Shown here: positions 34,493 through 43,294 of the stretch, piece by piece
Position numbering within the stretch: position 1 is the stretch's first letter
How the letters are laid out: every line of letters starts with the position of its first letter
Source of the DNA: Neorhizobium huautlense
Lineage (GTDB): Bacteria; Pseudomonadota; Alphaproteobacteria; Rhizobiales; Rhizobiaceae
Assembly: GCF_030811685.1 (NCBI RefSeq)
Contig: NZ_JAUSRF010000021.1
Span: 33,651 to 97,650, forward strand
DNA: 64,000 bases
Direction of reading: 5' to 3'
Program-made: the position numbers and the translations under genes
Notes under the pieces: generated by a model
Database searches by the model: none
The model's input: the letters and a program-made list of their open reading frames with translations, nothing else
Told to the model about the DNA's origin: nothing

Positions 34493-35425
34493 TCAGTCGA
34501 ACAGGCTGGAAACCGATTCTTCCAGAGCCGTGCGGTTGATCGCTTCGCCGAGAAGGTTGGCGGTCGAGACCACGCGGATGTTCGGAGCGGACTGTACGGC
34601 CGTCGTCGGCTGGATCGAGTCGGTGATGACCAGTTCCTTCAGCATCGACGACGCGATACGGGTGACCGCACCACCGGACAGGACGCCGTGGGTGATATAG
34701 GCCGTCACGCTGGTGGCGCCGTTCTTCAGAAGGGCCTCAGCAGCGTTGCAAAGCGTGCCGCCGGAATCGACGATATCGTCGATCAGCAGACAGTCCTTGC
34801 CGGTCACGTCACCGATGACGTTCATGACTTCCGATTCACCGGCGCGTTCGCGGCGCTTGTCGACGATGGCCAGCTGGCAATCGAGACGCTTGGCGAGCGA
34901 GCGGGCACGGACCACGCCGCCGACGTCGGGCGAAACGACCATGACGTTCTTCAGGTCATAGTGTTCCTTGACGTCGCGCGCCAGGATCGGCACGGCGTAG
35001 AGGTTGTCGGTGGGGATGTCGAAGAAGCCCTGGATCTGGCCCGCATGCAGGTCGAGTGTCAGGACACGATCGGCGCCGGCCTCGGTGATGAGGTTGGCGA
35101 CGAGCTTTGCCGAGATCGGTGTGCGCGGCCCGGCCTTGCGGTCCTGGCGTGCATAGCCGAAGTAGGGAATGACTGCCGTGATGCGCTTGGCGGAAGACCG
35201 CCTGAACGCATCAATCATGATCAGCAGTTCCATGAGATGGTCGTTTGTCGGAAAGGACGTCGACTGAATGACGAAGACATCTTCGCCACGAACGTTTTCC
35301 TGGATCTCTACGAAGATCTCCTGGTCCGCGAACCGTCTGACGCTGGCTTTTCCGACAGGAACATTGAGATAGTTGCAGATCGCATCGGCTAGGTGCCGGT
35401 TCGAATTTCCTGCGAAAACCTTCAT
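34493..35425 (-). CDS. prs: Ribose-phosphate pyrophosphokinase
   Basis: A 310-residue PRPP synthase, feeding purine, pyrimidine, histidine and NAD synthesis. Landmarks: MKVFAGNSNRHLADAI, RRFADQEIFVEIQENVRGEDVF, FRRSSAKRITAVIPYFGYARQDRK (ATP loop), LTLDLHAGQIQGFF, and the PRPP motif CLLIDDIVDSGGTLCNAA. The ATG at 35425 gives MKVFAGNSN, the usual family start; a longer reading to 35485 has no ribosome site. It stands alone on the minus strand and ends at the shared bidirectional terminator. Confidence 0.97.
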   Translation of the reverse strand: MKVFAGNSNRHLADAICNYLNVPVGKASVRRFADQEIFVEIQENVRGEDVFVIQSTSFPTNDHLMELLIMIDAFRRSSAKRITAVIPYFGYARQDRKAGPRTPISAKLVANLITEAGADRVLTLDLHAGQIQGFFDIPTDNLYAVPILARDVKEHYDLKNVMVVSPDVGGVVRARSLAKRLDCQLAIVDKRRERAGESEVMNVIGDVTGKDCLLIDDIVDSGGTLCNAAEALLKNGATSVTAYITHGVLSGGAVTRIASSMLKELVITDSIQPTTAVQSAPNIRVVSTANLLGEAINRTALEESVSSLFD

Positions 35426-35575
35426 TTCGGTCCGCCTATTGTGTGCTGGATGGGGGCCTTTTACCGTTGCCGTTTGTGAATGCAAGTCCGATTGGCAGAT
35501 GCCCCTACTTTTTTATGAAGACTCGATGACGCAGGCGCTGTTTTTGCATCAGTCAATGTGGTCAAGCGCCGCGCT

Positions 35576-36409
35576 TCAGCCGGGTTGAGCATGTCGCCAT
35601 TCCATATATGCATCGATTGTCTCGCCGGCGATCGCCTCCATCGTCGCGGCCGGTACCGAGGTCCATGGGTCACTGCCGCCGCCCGGCACCTTTTGCTGGC
35701 CCTGAATGCGGTTGAGGCGCGTGCCGCTGTTGTCGAGGATATCCCAGACATAAACCACGGTGATGCTGCCGCCATCCGGGAAGGCGGAAAGGTAACCCTT
35801 GAGGATATGTTCGGAGGACGCGTCCCCGGACGGCTTGATGGTGAGGCCGGCGGCGCGGGCCCGCATGCCGAGCTGGCGCGACAGAGGCGTGACGGCCTGT
35901 ACCGGTGCGCCGATGATCGGCAGGAAACGAATGGTTTCGGAAGCTCCCGTGTTCTCTTGTGTCGGTGGCAGGCTGGCCTGCATGGGGGCGGCGTGATGCT
36001 GCGGAGGCGTGTTCGCCGGCACATTTTGCGGCGCGCTGGCGGCGTCGGGCAACGGATCGAGCGGGGCGGAGGCGATCGGTGAATTGCTTCCGGCATCGAT
36101 GGCGCGGGCCTGCGCTTCCAGCGAATTCTGCGGTCCGCGGCGGCTTGCCGATGGCGCTTCCGGGAACTGGTCGTAATCTCTGCCGCCGGCATAGGCATTC
36201 GGGCTGCCATAGGAAGGCTGGCTGGAGGCCATGCGTTCGGTATCGGCCTGTGTGACCGGGCTTGATGGCCGCATGCCGCCGCCGACATCGACCTGTGGTG
36301 TCAGCGCATCGGTGGTGTTGCAGGCGGCAAGGGCGGCGAGAAGCATAAGGGCTGCCGCGCGAAACGGCGTGCCGCGGGCAAATCCGGGCATCGTCCTGCC
36401 TTGCCGCAT
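35576..36409 (-). CDS. Putative lipoprotein, 277 aa
   Basis: Not recognised by family. A 277-residue protein with a signal peptide and lipobox (ALMLLAALAACNTTDALTP; cysteine near residue 30), so it is likely a lipid-anchored envelope protein. A long low-complexity linker rich in Ser, Pro, Gln and Ala (about residues 45-155) precedes a globular C-terminal domain (FLPIIGAPVQAVTPLSRQLGMRARAAGL, EHILKGYLSAFPDGGSITVVYVWDILDNSGTRLNRIQGQ). GGAG lies seven bases before the ATG at 36409. The linker plus domain is typical of rhizobial surface lipoproteins of unknown role. The domain may bind a partner, but no motif shows it. Confidence 0.7.
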   Translation of the reverse strand: MRQGRTMPGFARGTPFRAAALMLLAALAACNTTDALTPQVDVGGGMRPSSPVTQADTERMASSQPSYGSPNAYAGGRDYDQFPEAPSASRRGPQNSLEAQARAIDAGSNSPIASAPLDPLPDAASAPQNVPANTPPQHHAAPMQASLPPTQENTGASETIRFLPIIGAPVQAVTPLSRQLGMRARAAGLTIKPSGDASSEHILKGYLSAFPDGGSITVVYVWDILDNSGTRLNRIQGQQKVPGGGSDPWTSVPAATMEAIAGETIDAYMEWRHAQPG

Positions 36410-36502
36410 ATCCCGTCTCCTTTACCGCCAGTCCCGGCGGTAAATTTACGTGCGCGGTCGATGCCCGTCAATGCCAAGGGTGGCGCCGTCTTCCCGCCGC
36501 CA

Positions 36503-37669
36503 TCACGCCGGGAAGGCGGGCAGGGCGATCAGGTCGAGCGGATGGCGCGAGAGGGCGCGCGGGGCTTCCTCGGTGATCAGGTATGTGTGGCCGAGCGTCA
36601 TCGCAGCGCCGTTGTCGGAATCCATGATGATCATGTGCACGAACAGCGTCATGCCGGGCAAGATCTCCTGTGGATTGCCCTGATAGAACATCTGCTGTTC
36701 CATCCATGACGGCGAGAAACGCGCGCCGAGCGAATAACCGCAGGCGTTCAGGCGATGCCGTGTCAGGCCGCGCTCGTCCATGATGCGGGCATGCGTGTCG
36801 AAAACGTCGCCGAATGTGTGGCCGGGGCGAAGCACGTCCTCGATCGCGACAATCGTTTCTTGACAGGCGGCATAAAGTTCGCGGTGGCGCGCGCTGGGTT
36901 CGCCGACCAGAACGGTGCGCATCATGGCGGCGTGGTAATGGGCGCTGACGCCGGCCCATTCCAGCGTCAACTGGTCGGAGGCCGACAGGGTACGTCGTCC
37001 TGCCTTGTAACGGCACAGAAGCGCATCGTCGCCGGAACCGATGATGAACTCGTTGGCAGGATAATCGCCGCCGCCGGCAAATATGGCACCCTGCATGGCG
37101 GCCAGAATATCGGCCTCGCTGCCGCTGGCCTTGATCAGCGGCAGGGCGGCATCGAGCGCGTCGTCGGCAAGGCTTGCTGCCTTTTCCACATAGGCGATTT
37201 CGGCCGGGCTCTTGATCAGGCGCAGTTCGCCGACAAGGTAGGAGGCATCAACGAGCTGGGCAAAGGAGTTCAACTGGTTGTCGAGCAGCTTTGCAACGCG
37301 GCCGGTCATGCCGTGGGTGTCGTATTCGACACCGATCCGTGTGCCCAGCAGGTCGAATTCGCTCAGCATGTTTTTGAGGTCGATGGTCGGATCGGCATTG
37401 GCGCGATCGACCCAGACGACAATGTTTTCGATGATCGAGGTCTGGCGGGCCTGGCGCAGATCGGCCGAGCGGGTGATCAGCGACATCGTGCCATCGGCCT
37501 TGACCACAAGGCATTGGAAGAAACAGTAGCCAAACGTGTCGTAGCCGGTCAGCCAGTACATGCTTTCCTGAGCGAACAGCAGCATGGCATCGAGTTTGTC
37601 GGCCTTCATCCGCTCGGTCAGGCGAGCAAGACGGGCATCATATTCCGGTCTTTCGAAATGCAGGGCCAT
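36503..37669 (-). CDS. M24 'pita-bread' fold protein lacking metal ligands (creatinase/Xaa-Pro peptidase-like)
   Basis: A 388-residue protein with a creatinase N-terminal domain (RLARLTERMKADKLDAMLLFAQESMYWLTGYDTFG) and an M24 C-terminal domain. In active aminopeptidases the metal site is Asp, Asp, His, Glu, Glu. Here LTLEWAGVSAHYHAAMMRTVLVG has Glu and Ala at the two Asp positions, the GHG-type histidine is lost (ACGYSLGARFS), and one Glu is replaced by His (MTLFVHMIIMDS). This predicts a metal-free enzyme of the creatinase/ectoine-hydrolase kind or a non-catalytic binding protein. Its stop-to-start gap with pgeF is one base, so it is the downstream gene of that operon. Confidence 0.82.
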   Translation of the reverse strand: MALHFERPEYDARLARLTERMKADKLDAMLLFAQESMYWLTGYDTFGYCFFQCLVVKADGTMSLITRSADLRQARQTSIIENIVVWVDRANADPTIDLKNMLSEFDLLGTRIGVEYDTHGMTGRVAKLLDNQLNSFAQLVDASYLVGELRLIKSPAEIAYVEKAASLADDALDAALPLIKASGSEADILAAMQGAIFAGGGDYPANEFIIGSGDDALLCRYKAGRRTLSASDQLTLEWAGVSAHYHAAMMRTVLVGEPSARHRELYAACQETIVAIEDVLRPGHTFGDVFDTHARIMDERGLTRHRLNACGYSLGARFSPSWMEQQMFYQGNPQEILPGMTLFVHMIIMDSDNGAAMTLGHTYLITEEAPRALSRHPLDLIALPAFPA

Positions 37670-37670
37670 G

Positions 37671-38468
37671 TCAGTCTTCCCTCCTCAAAATGCTGATGGC
37701 CGAGATCTGGCGGCCATAATCGGGTTCCTTGGCATGCGTGGTGCGGCGGTAGGAATAAAACCGCTCCGCATCCGGATAGGTGTCGAGGTCGAGCTTTTCC
37801 GCCCGCACACCGGCTGCCTTCAGGCGCTTCAGGGTGAGGGAGGGTAGATCGAACAGGGCATGGTCCGGCTTGCCAGACGGCGTGAAGAATTCCTCATAGG
37901 CCGGATCGAAACCCAGAAAGCGTTCGACGAATTCCGGGCCGACCTCGTAGCTGGCGCCAGTGATCGAGGGCCCGAGACAGGCCGTGATGTTTTCGCGGGT
38001 GGCGCCGAGGCCGATCATCGCAGCGATGGTGTTTTCGGCGACGCCGCCAAGCGCGCCTTTCCAGCCCGCATGCGCGGCACCGATGACGCCGGCATCCGCA
38101 TCGGCAAACAGGATCGGACCGCAATCGGCCGCGAGCACGCCGAGAACGAGGCCGGGTGTGCGGGTGGCCATGGCGTCCGCCTGCGGCCGTTCGCTGGCAT
38201 TGTCGGCACTGACCACGATGACATCGGGTGAGTGGACCTGATGGACCGTCGCGAGATTTTCCGGTTGCTCACCGAACCAGGCGGCAACACGACGGCGATT
38301 CTCGACCACGTTTTCGCGCACATCATCCGAACCGAGCCCGACATTGAGACCGGCATAGATACCCTCCGACACGCCGCCCTGACGGGTGAAAAAACCGTGG
38401 CGAATGCGGCTGCCGGCATTTTGCGCGAGCAGGGGGCTTTCAATCGGCGTCGGCAAGTTTTCCTGCAT
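37671..38468 (-). CDS. pgeF: Purine nucleoside phosphorylase / peptidoglycan editing factor (YfiH/LACC1 family)
   Basis: A 265-residue protein of the YfiH family, shown to be a purine nucleoside phosphorylase and adenosine deaminase and to remove misincorporated serine from peptidoglycan stems. The metal-binding signature is complete: ATVHQVHSPDV, LAADCGPILFADADAGVIGAAHAGWKGALGG. The start MQENLPT at 38468 is preferred; an upstream in-frame GTG would add 17 residues, but the first residues are poorly conserved. It lies one base before the M24 gene and 201 bases after the MidA-like gene, so it may have its own promoter. Confidence 0.88.
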   Translation of the reverse strand: MQENLPTPIESPLLAQNAGSRIRHGFFTRQGGVSEGIYAGLNVGLGSDDVRENVVENRRRVAAWFGEQPENLATVHQVHSPDVIVVSADNASERPQADAMATRTPGLVLGVLAADCGPILFADADAGVIGAAHAGWKGALGGVAENTIAAMIGLGATRENITACLGPSITGASYEVGPEFVERFLGFDPAYEEFFTPSGKPDHALFDLPSLTLKRLKAAGVRAEKLDLDTYPDAERFYSYRRTTHAKEPDYGRQISAISILRRED

Positions 38469-38669
38469 CGGCTGAACGTTCTCGTCTTGAATGATATGGA
38501 AGGGTGAAGGTGTCAGCACCGGGGTGACCGGCGCAGGCGGAGGGTGCGGTGTTTCCCGGTTCGCTGCTTCGTTGGGCCGGATGTTGGCCCAGCCGAACGC
38601 CCTCTGTCAATCTCGCAGGGATTGTGCAGTGCGATGGAGTTCGCATCGGACGGAGCGTGGCCAGCCGGA

Positions 38670-39773
38670 TCAATCGATCTTGCGGAACGGCGCCAGTGGC
38701 ACGTTCGGGCTGGATACGGCCATCACCTTGAACAGCTCGCCCATCTTTCCCGCGCCTTCTCCGGCAAGGCGATCGACGGCCGCCGCGATCAGCTTCTGCT
38801 GCTCGAACGGCTTGTCCTTGGCCAGTCTGGATGCGCGCTCCGCAATGCCGAGGCCGTAGAGGAAATCGCCCTGTCGCAGGCAGCCATTGATCTGTACGCC
38901 GCTGGCGCGCGCCACCTTGGCCAGATCCTCGAAATCGACATGGCTGGTGAGATCCGCTTCGCCGGGGTGGGCCAGCGGATCGTCGAACTGGTGGCGCAGA
39001 ACCGCCTGCAGCGTGTCGCCATAGCTGGTGACCATGGTGCCGTAATCGATGATCGCGGCGGTGCCGCCGTGATGGCGCAAGCGTTCCGACAGGGTCTGCA
39101 TCACTGCCTGGCGGGCAGGGGCGATTTCGAAAATCGTGCCTTCCGGCTCGTGGCCGGGTGGGGCGGGCAGAACCGCCGGATCGATGGTGGCCACGCCGAC
39201 GCCGAAGGCGAGTTCGTCATTGGCATCCAGCGTCACGAGGCGCTCGCGAAAACCGGTCGGGGTTTTGACGAACTGGCGGATCGGGATCGCGTCGAACAGT
39301 TCGTTGGCGATAAGAAGCGTAAACCCTTCCGGCACTTCCTCGAAATCACCGAACCAGCTGACCTTTGCCGAATAGGATTCGAGCGTGATGCGCTGCACGC
39401 CACGCAGGCGTTCGCTGGTTTCGACCAGATGCACATGGGCGGCATCGAAAAGCTGCGGCGCAAGTTTGGAAATGACCCGCAGCATATCGAGCATCAGCGT
39501 GCCGCGGCCGGGGCCGATTTCGACCAGACGGACGTTTTCGAGCGGGCTGCCGTGCTGCTGCCAGGCATGCACCATGAAGATGCCGAGCATTTCGCCAAAG
39601 AGCTGGCTGATTTCCGGCGCTGTGATGAAATCGCCGGTGCGTCCGAACGGCTCGCGCGTCATGTAATAGCCATGCTCGGGATCGGCGAGGCAGATGGCGA
39701 AATAGTCGGTGATGCTGAGCGGGCCGTTGTGGCGGATGATGTTCTTGATCTTGTCGGAAAGCGGCGTGGTCAT
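38670..39773 (-). CDS. Class I SAM-dependent methyltransferase, MidA/NDUFAF7 family
   Basis: A 367-residue homologue of the mitochondrial complex I assembly factor NDUFAF7, which dimethylates an arginine of the 49-kDa subunit. Conserved: DYFAICLADPEHGYYMTREPFGRTGDFITAPEISQLFGEMLG, the SAM site LVEIGPGRGTLMLDMLR and ELFDAIPIRQF. An alphaproteobacterial relative would act on NuoD, though this is not shown here. The ATG at 39773 is 14 bases after the lgt stop, and a GAGG sits in front. The two genes are thus co-transcribed. A TTG start further upstream is unlikely. Confidence 0.9.
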   Translation of the reverse strand: MTTPLSDKIKNIIRHNGPLSITDYFAICLADPEHGYYMTREPFGRTGDFITAPEISQLFGEMLGIFMVHAWQQHGSPLENVRLVEIGPGRGTLMLDMLRVISKLAPQLFDAAHVHLVETSERLRGVQRITLESYSAKVSWFGDFEEVPEGFTLLIANELFDAIPIRQFVKTPTGFRERLVTLDANDELAFGVGVATIDPAVLPAPPGHEPEGTIFEIAPARQAVMQTLSERLRHHGGTAAIIDYGTMVTSYGDTLQAVLRHQFDDPLAHPGEADLTSHVDFEDLAKVARASGVQINGCLRQGDFLYGLGIAERASRLAKDKPFEQQKLIAAAVDRLAGEGAGKMGELFKVMAVSSPNVPLAPFRKID

Positions 39774-39787
39774 GGGCGGCCTCGTCG

Positions 39788-40633
39788 TCAACCGGCCTTG
39801 CCGGCGGCAAGGCGGGCGCGGATGACGGCCCAGATGCCAAGCGCCACCATCGGCAGGGACAGGAGCATGCCCATGGTCAGCCAGCCGAAGGCAAGGTAAC
39901 CGAGCTGCGCATCCGGTTCGCGGAAAAATTCCACGAAGATGCGGGACAGCGCGTAACCGATGACGAACAGGCCGGTAACGGTGCCCGGTGTCTTGAGTGC
40001 CTTGAACGCGTAGACGGTGATGGCAAGCAGGATCAGCAGCACGATACCTTCGAGGCCTGCCTCATAAAGCTGGCTTGGGTGGCGGGCGAAAGGGCCACCG
40101 GTCGGGAAGACGACGGCCCAAGGCGCATCGCTGAGCCTGCCCCAGAGTTCGCCATTGATGAAGTTGGCGACGCGGCCGAAGAACAGGCCGATTGGAACGA
40201 CGGTGGCGATCGTGTCGAACACGCTCCATACGGGCAGGGAATGGCGTCGGGCAAACAGGATCATGGCGATCGTGGTGCCGGTCAGGCCGCCATGGAAGGA
40301 CATGCCGCCCTTGGTGATGGCGAAGATGCGCATCGGATCGACCGAAACGGCGGCGAAATCGTAAAACAGCACATACCCCAGGCGTCCGCCCAGCACGACA
40401 CCGGCGGCCGCCCAGAGCAGGAAGTCGTCGAGCTGCTGTTTATTCATCGGCGGCGTATCGTTGCGCCACAGTGCCGGGGAGGCGATCAGCCTGCGGGCAT
40501 AAAGCCAGCCGAGAAGAATACCGGCGACATAGGCCAAACCATACCAGTGCACCGACAGCGGCCCGATGGAAAAGATGACCGGATCGATGTTCGGAAACGG
40601 CATGATGGCAAGGAGACTGGACGCTGATACCAA
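39788..40633 (-). CDS. lgt: Prolipoprotein diacylglyceryl transferase
   Basis: A 281-residue inner-membrane enzyme that transfers diacylglycerol to the lipobox cysteine of prolipoproteins. Seven spans are visible, with the signatures SFHGGLTGTTIAM (essential His), GRVANFINGELWGR (essential Arg) and ARHPSQLYEAGLEG. The start is uncertain: TTG at 40633 has GGGAG eleven bases upstream and yields about the same N-terminal length as E. coli Lgt, whereas the ATG at 40603 (MPFPNIDPVIFSIGP) lacks a ribosome site and would shorten the protein by ten residues. First gene of the lgt-midA pair. Confidence 0.93.
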   Translation of the reverse strand: MVSASSLLAIMPFPNIDPVIFSIGPLSVHWYGLAYVAGILLGWLYARRLIASPALWRNDTPPMNKQQLDDFLLWAAAGVVLGGRLGYVLFYDFAAVSVDPMRIFAITKGGMSFHGGLTGTTIAMILFARRHSLPVWSVFDTIATVVPIGLFFGRVANFINGELWGRLSDAPWAVVFPTGGPFARHPSQLYEAGLEGIVLLILLAITVYAFKALKTPGTVTGLFVIGYALSRIFVEFFREPDAQLGYLAFGWLTMGMLLSLPMVALGIWAVIRARLAAGKAG

Positions 40634-40872
40634 AATTCTATGCTCTCCCGGCGGGATAGATACTTAAAAGAGACCTAAAACAGGCGTTTACGGACCATGG
40701 AGCCAGAGAAAAACATGGTCAAGACGAATCTCCGTGTCGTGCCCCGTCATCCTCAGCGATCTTCTGATTCACGCCCTGTGGCGGCAAATCTGCTTGCAAG
40801 CGGCGGCGGCAGACCCTACCTGATTTCCAGAGATCAATGGCCCTTTTGCGGCCCCTTTAGACGGAGACCACA

Positions 40873-41130
40873 ATGTCAACCGGAACGAACCGCATCTTCG
40901 ACGAATTCGCACGGCTGATGACGGATGCCGCAGGCACGGCGCAGGGCATGCGCAAGGAAGTGGAGACCGCGTTCCAGGCTCAGGCCGAACGGTTCCTCAA
41001 CAGCATGGAAGTGGTCAAGCGCGAAGAGTTCGAAGTGGTGCGCGAAATGGCAATCAAGGCGCGTGACGAAAATGACGCTTTGAAGGCACGCATCGAGGCT
41101 CTCGAAGCCAAGCTCGCCGACAAGGCCTGA
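40873..41130 (+). CDS. ubiK: UbiK-family accessory factor (BMFP domain)
   Basis: An 85-residue helical protein of the YqiC/UbiK (BMFP) family, which helps assemble the ubiquinone synthesis complex and promotes membrane fusion. It reads NRIFDEFARLMTDAAGTAQGMRKEVETAFQAQAERFLNSMEVVKREEFEVV, followed by a C-terminal coiled coil (ENDALKARIEALEAKLADKA) with heptad leucines. Start ATG 40873 has AGACGGAG upstream. The family is short, so no domain is missing. A terminator follows 14 bases downstream. Confidence 0.85.
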   Translation: MSTGTNRIFDEFARLMTDAAGTAQGMRKEVETAFQAQAERFLNSMEVVKREEFEVVREMAIKARDENDALKARIEALEAKLADKA

Positions 41131-41143
41131 AAGCCAAGCCTTT

Positions 41144-41173
41144 GTGGCCGGTCTTGTTCCGGCCACAATTTTC
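41144..41173 (+). terminator. Rho-independent terminator after ubiK
   Basis: An 8-bp perfect stem (GTGGCCGG and complement, 41144-41151 and 41159-41166) with a 7-base loop followed by AATTTTC, 14 bases after the ubiK stop. Confidence 0.7.
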
Positions 41174-41314
41174 TCTTGATAATGCGGTCAACGAACATTT
41201 CGTTGGCAATCAGGGGCTTGGCAGCCCCATTTTGTTGTGCATCGCCCGCCTGTTGGTAAACGGCCCGTTAAAAAATCCGCGCCCTGTGGACACTGCCGAA
41301 AAAGCCAATTGCCA

Positions 41315-41438
41315 GAGTCAGTTATCGCTTCCGCTCAATCCAAATCCGAGCGCCGTTTCTGAGTCGTCCCCGCAAAATCGAAAGCCGGGGGCTGGAGTTG
41401 GGACTCTGTGCCTATACACTGATTTTACAAGATGATTC
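41315..41438. promoter_or_regulatory. Cluster of four CcrM methylation sites (GANTC)
   Basis: GAGTC at 41315, GAGTC at 41361, GACTC at 41402 and GATTC at 41434. GANTC is expected about once in 256 bases, so four in 124 bases upstream of a gene start is a marked cluster. In alphaproteobacteria such sites, methylated by CcrM, mark cell-cycle-timed GcrA/CtrA promoters. The regulatory role is inferred. Confidence 0.5.
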
Positions 41439-41592
41439 GAGATGAACACCGGCAAGCTCCGCACATGTTGCAGGGTCTAGGCTCACGTTCGTCGGCGATC
41501 ATTCCAGATTATGTTTCCGGTTGGTTGTGTTGCGTTTTGGTGTGTTCGCACGTGAATTTCGCAAGGTTCAACTCCGGTCTAAAAGGTGCCGC

Positions 41593-42093
41593 ATGAACGT
41601 GATGGAATTGGAAATTGAACGACAGTCGAACCCGGTCGATATGATCGAGTTTGTCGCTGCCTCCAATGACTGGACTTTCGAACGTTCCGGCGAGGACGAG
41701 ATCGCCATGACGGTCGCCGGCCACTGGACGGATTACCACGTCTCCTTTTCCTGGATGGAGGATTTCGAGGCGCTGCATCTGGCTTGCGCCTTCGACCTCA
41801 AGGTTCCGGAACAGCGGGTCAACGAGATCCTCCGTCTTCTGTCGCATGTGAATGGCCAGACGCTGATGGGCCATTTTGACCTGTGGCGCCAGGAAGACGT
41901 GGTGATCTTCCGCCAGTCGCTGCTTCTCGCAGGTGGCGCCGAACCGACCAACCAGCAGGTTGAAGTGCTGCTGTCGAGCGCGCTCGAGGCCTGCGAAAAC
42001 TATTACCAGGCGTTTCAGTTCGTGGTGTGGTCCGGCATGGAAGCCAAGGCCGCCATGGAATGCGTTCTGTTCGAAACCGTCGGAGAAGCCTGA
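41593..42093 (+). CDS. YbjN domain-containing protein
   Basis: A 166-residue soluble protein with a YbjN domain, the fold shared with type III secretion chaperone-like proteins. Recognisable are NPVDMIEFVAASNDWTFERSGEDEIAMTV, a strand pair (DYHVSFSWMEDFEALHLACAFD) and the helix RVNEILRLLSHVNGQTLMGHFDLW. Function of the family in alphaproteobacteria is unknown; E. coli YbjN affects stress and motility. An AAAAGG sequence lies six bases before the ATG. The stop overlaps the proC start by one base, so the two genes are translationally coupled. The four GANTC sites lie 155-278 bases upstream. Confidence 0.85.
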   Translation: MNVMELEIERQSNPVDMIEFVAASNDWTFERSGEDEIAMTVAGHWTDYHVSFSWMEDFEALHLACAFDLKVPEQRVNEILRLLSHVNGQTLMGHFDLWRQEDVVIFRQSLLLAGGAEPTNQQVEVLLSSALEACENYYQAFQFVVWSGMEAKAAMECVLFETVGEA

Positions 42094-42911
42094 TGCGTGC
42101 AGCGGTGGCGGGACCGATCGTCCTCGTTGGAGCCGGCAATATGGGAGGCGCAATGCTTTCCGGCTGGCTCGGCAGCGGCAGGGACGGTTCTTCCATCATT
42201 GTGCTCGATCCGTCGCCATCGGAGGCGATCAAGGCGAAGCTTGCGGAGAAGGGGGCCTCCTCTTACGCCGTCGCGCCGGACGGCATGATTGCCGGTATTC
42301 TTTTTCTCGCCGTCAAACCGCAGATGATGGACACAGTCCTTCCAACGGTCGCCCGTCTCGTCGGACCGCAGACGGTGGTCGTGTCGGTTGCGGCCGGCAC
42401 CACGCTCGCCTCGCTTTCCAAACATCTCGGTGATGCCGCCATGGTGCGCGCCATGCCGAACACGCCGGCCATGATCGGCCGCGGTATTACCGGCGCCTAT
42501 GGCAATGCCCGGGTGACCGATGAGCAGCGCGGCCAGGTGACGGATCTGCTGAAGGTGAGCGGTCCTGTCGAATGGGTTTCGAGCGAAGCCGATATCGATG
42601 CCGTTACCGCCGTGTCCGGCAGTGGTCCGGCCTATGTTTTCTATCTCGTGGAGTGCATGGCAGAGGCGGGTCGCAAACTCGGCCTGCCGGCGGACCTCGC
42701 CATGCGGCTTGCGCGGGAAACCGTGTCGGGGGCCGGTGAATTGATGCGCCGGTCTCCCGATGACGCGGCGCAATTGCGCAAGAACGTCACTTCGCCCGGC
42801 GGCACGACGGCTGCTGCATTGTCAGTGCTGATGGCGGACGAGGGCATGCAGCCGCTGTTCGATACGGCGCTGGCTGCGGCCCGCAAACGGGCGGAAGAAC
42901 TGGGTAGCTGA
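42093..42911 (+). CDS. proC: Pyrroline-5-carboxylate reductase
   Basis: A 272-residue NADPH-dependent enzyme making proline from pyrroline-5-carboxylate. Landmarks: the dinucleotide fold IVLVGAGNMGGAMLSGWL at the N-terminus, the substrate-site segment VRAMPNTPAMIGRGITG, AVSGSGPAYVFYLVECMAEAGRKLGLP and the C-terminal VTSPGGTTAAALSVL. The length is right for the family and all conserved blocks are present. The start overlaps the YbjN stop (TGATG). The csaA gene starts three bases after its stop. In many rhizobia this order YbjN-proC-csaA is conserved, so the three genes form one operon. Confidence 0.96.
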   Translation: MRAAVAGPIVLVGAGNMGGAMLSGWLGSGRDGSSIIVLDPSPSEAIKAKLAEKGASSYAVAPDGMIAGILFLAVKPQMMDTVLPTVARLVGPQTVVVSVAAGTTLASLSKHLGDAAMVRAMPNTPAMIGRGITGAYGNARVTDEQRGQVTDLLKVSGPVEWVSSEADIDAVTAVSGSGPAYVFYLVECMAEAGRKLGLPADLAMRLARETVSGAGELMRRSPDDAAQLRKNVTSPGGTTAAALSVLMADEGMQPLFDTALAAARKRAEELGS

Positions 42912-42913
42912 GC

Positions 42914-43255
42914 ATGGCCGACGACATCACCTATGCCGACTTCGAGAAGGTCGACATCCGCATCGGCACGATCATCGAGGCGGAAGTGTTTCCCGAAGCG
43001 CGCAAGCCCGCCTACAAGCTGCGCATCGATTTCGGTCCCGAGATCGGCATCAAGCGTTCCTCGGCGCAGATCACCGTGCATTATACGCCGCAGACACTGA
43101 TCGGCCGACAGGTGATGGCGGTCGTCAACTTTCCGCCGCGCCAGATCGGTCCCGTGCGCTCAGAGGTGCTGACGCTTGGTTTCGAGGACGAGGCCGGAGC
43201 GATCGTGCTTGGCACGCCGGAACAAGCGGTTCCGAACGGCCGGAAGATCATGTGA
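42914..43255 (+). CDS. csaA: tRNA-binding/export chaperone CsaA family protein
   Basis: A 113-residue single OB-fold of the tRNA-binding EMAP/CsaA type, suggested to act as a chaperone. The sequence YADFEKVDIRIGTIIEAEVFPEARKPAYKLRIDFG and SSAQITVHYTPQTLIGRQVMAVVNFPPRQIGPVRSEVLTLGF matches CsaA closely along its full length. It closes the YbjN-proC-csaA operon. The MarR-family gene is convergent, its stop 40 bases away. The identity is firm, the physiological role much less so. Confidence 0.9.
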   Translation: MADDITYADFEKVDIRIGTIIEAEVFPEARKPAYKLRIDFGPEIGIKRSSAQITVHYTPQTLIGRQVMAVVNFPPRQIGPVRSEVLTLGFEDEAGAIVLGTPEQAVPNGRKIM

Positions 43256-43294
43256 TCTCCGGCAATTCCGACGGTTTTTTAAAATGCTGGATGA

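Larger units (their letters stand above)
41131..41592. other. Control region upstream of the YbjN-proC-csaA genes
   Basis: A 462-base region holding a terminator (41144-41173) and a cluster of four GANTC sites (41315-41438), but no gene that I can support. The AAAAGG ribosome site of the YbjN gene is at its right end. Confidence 0.55.
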
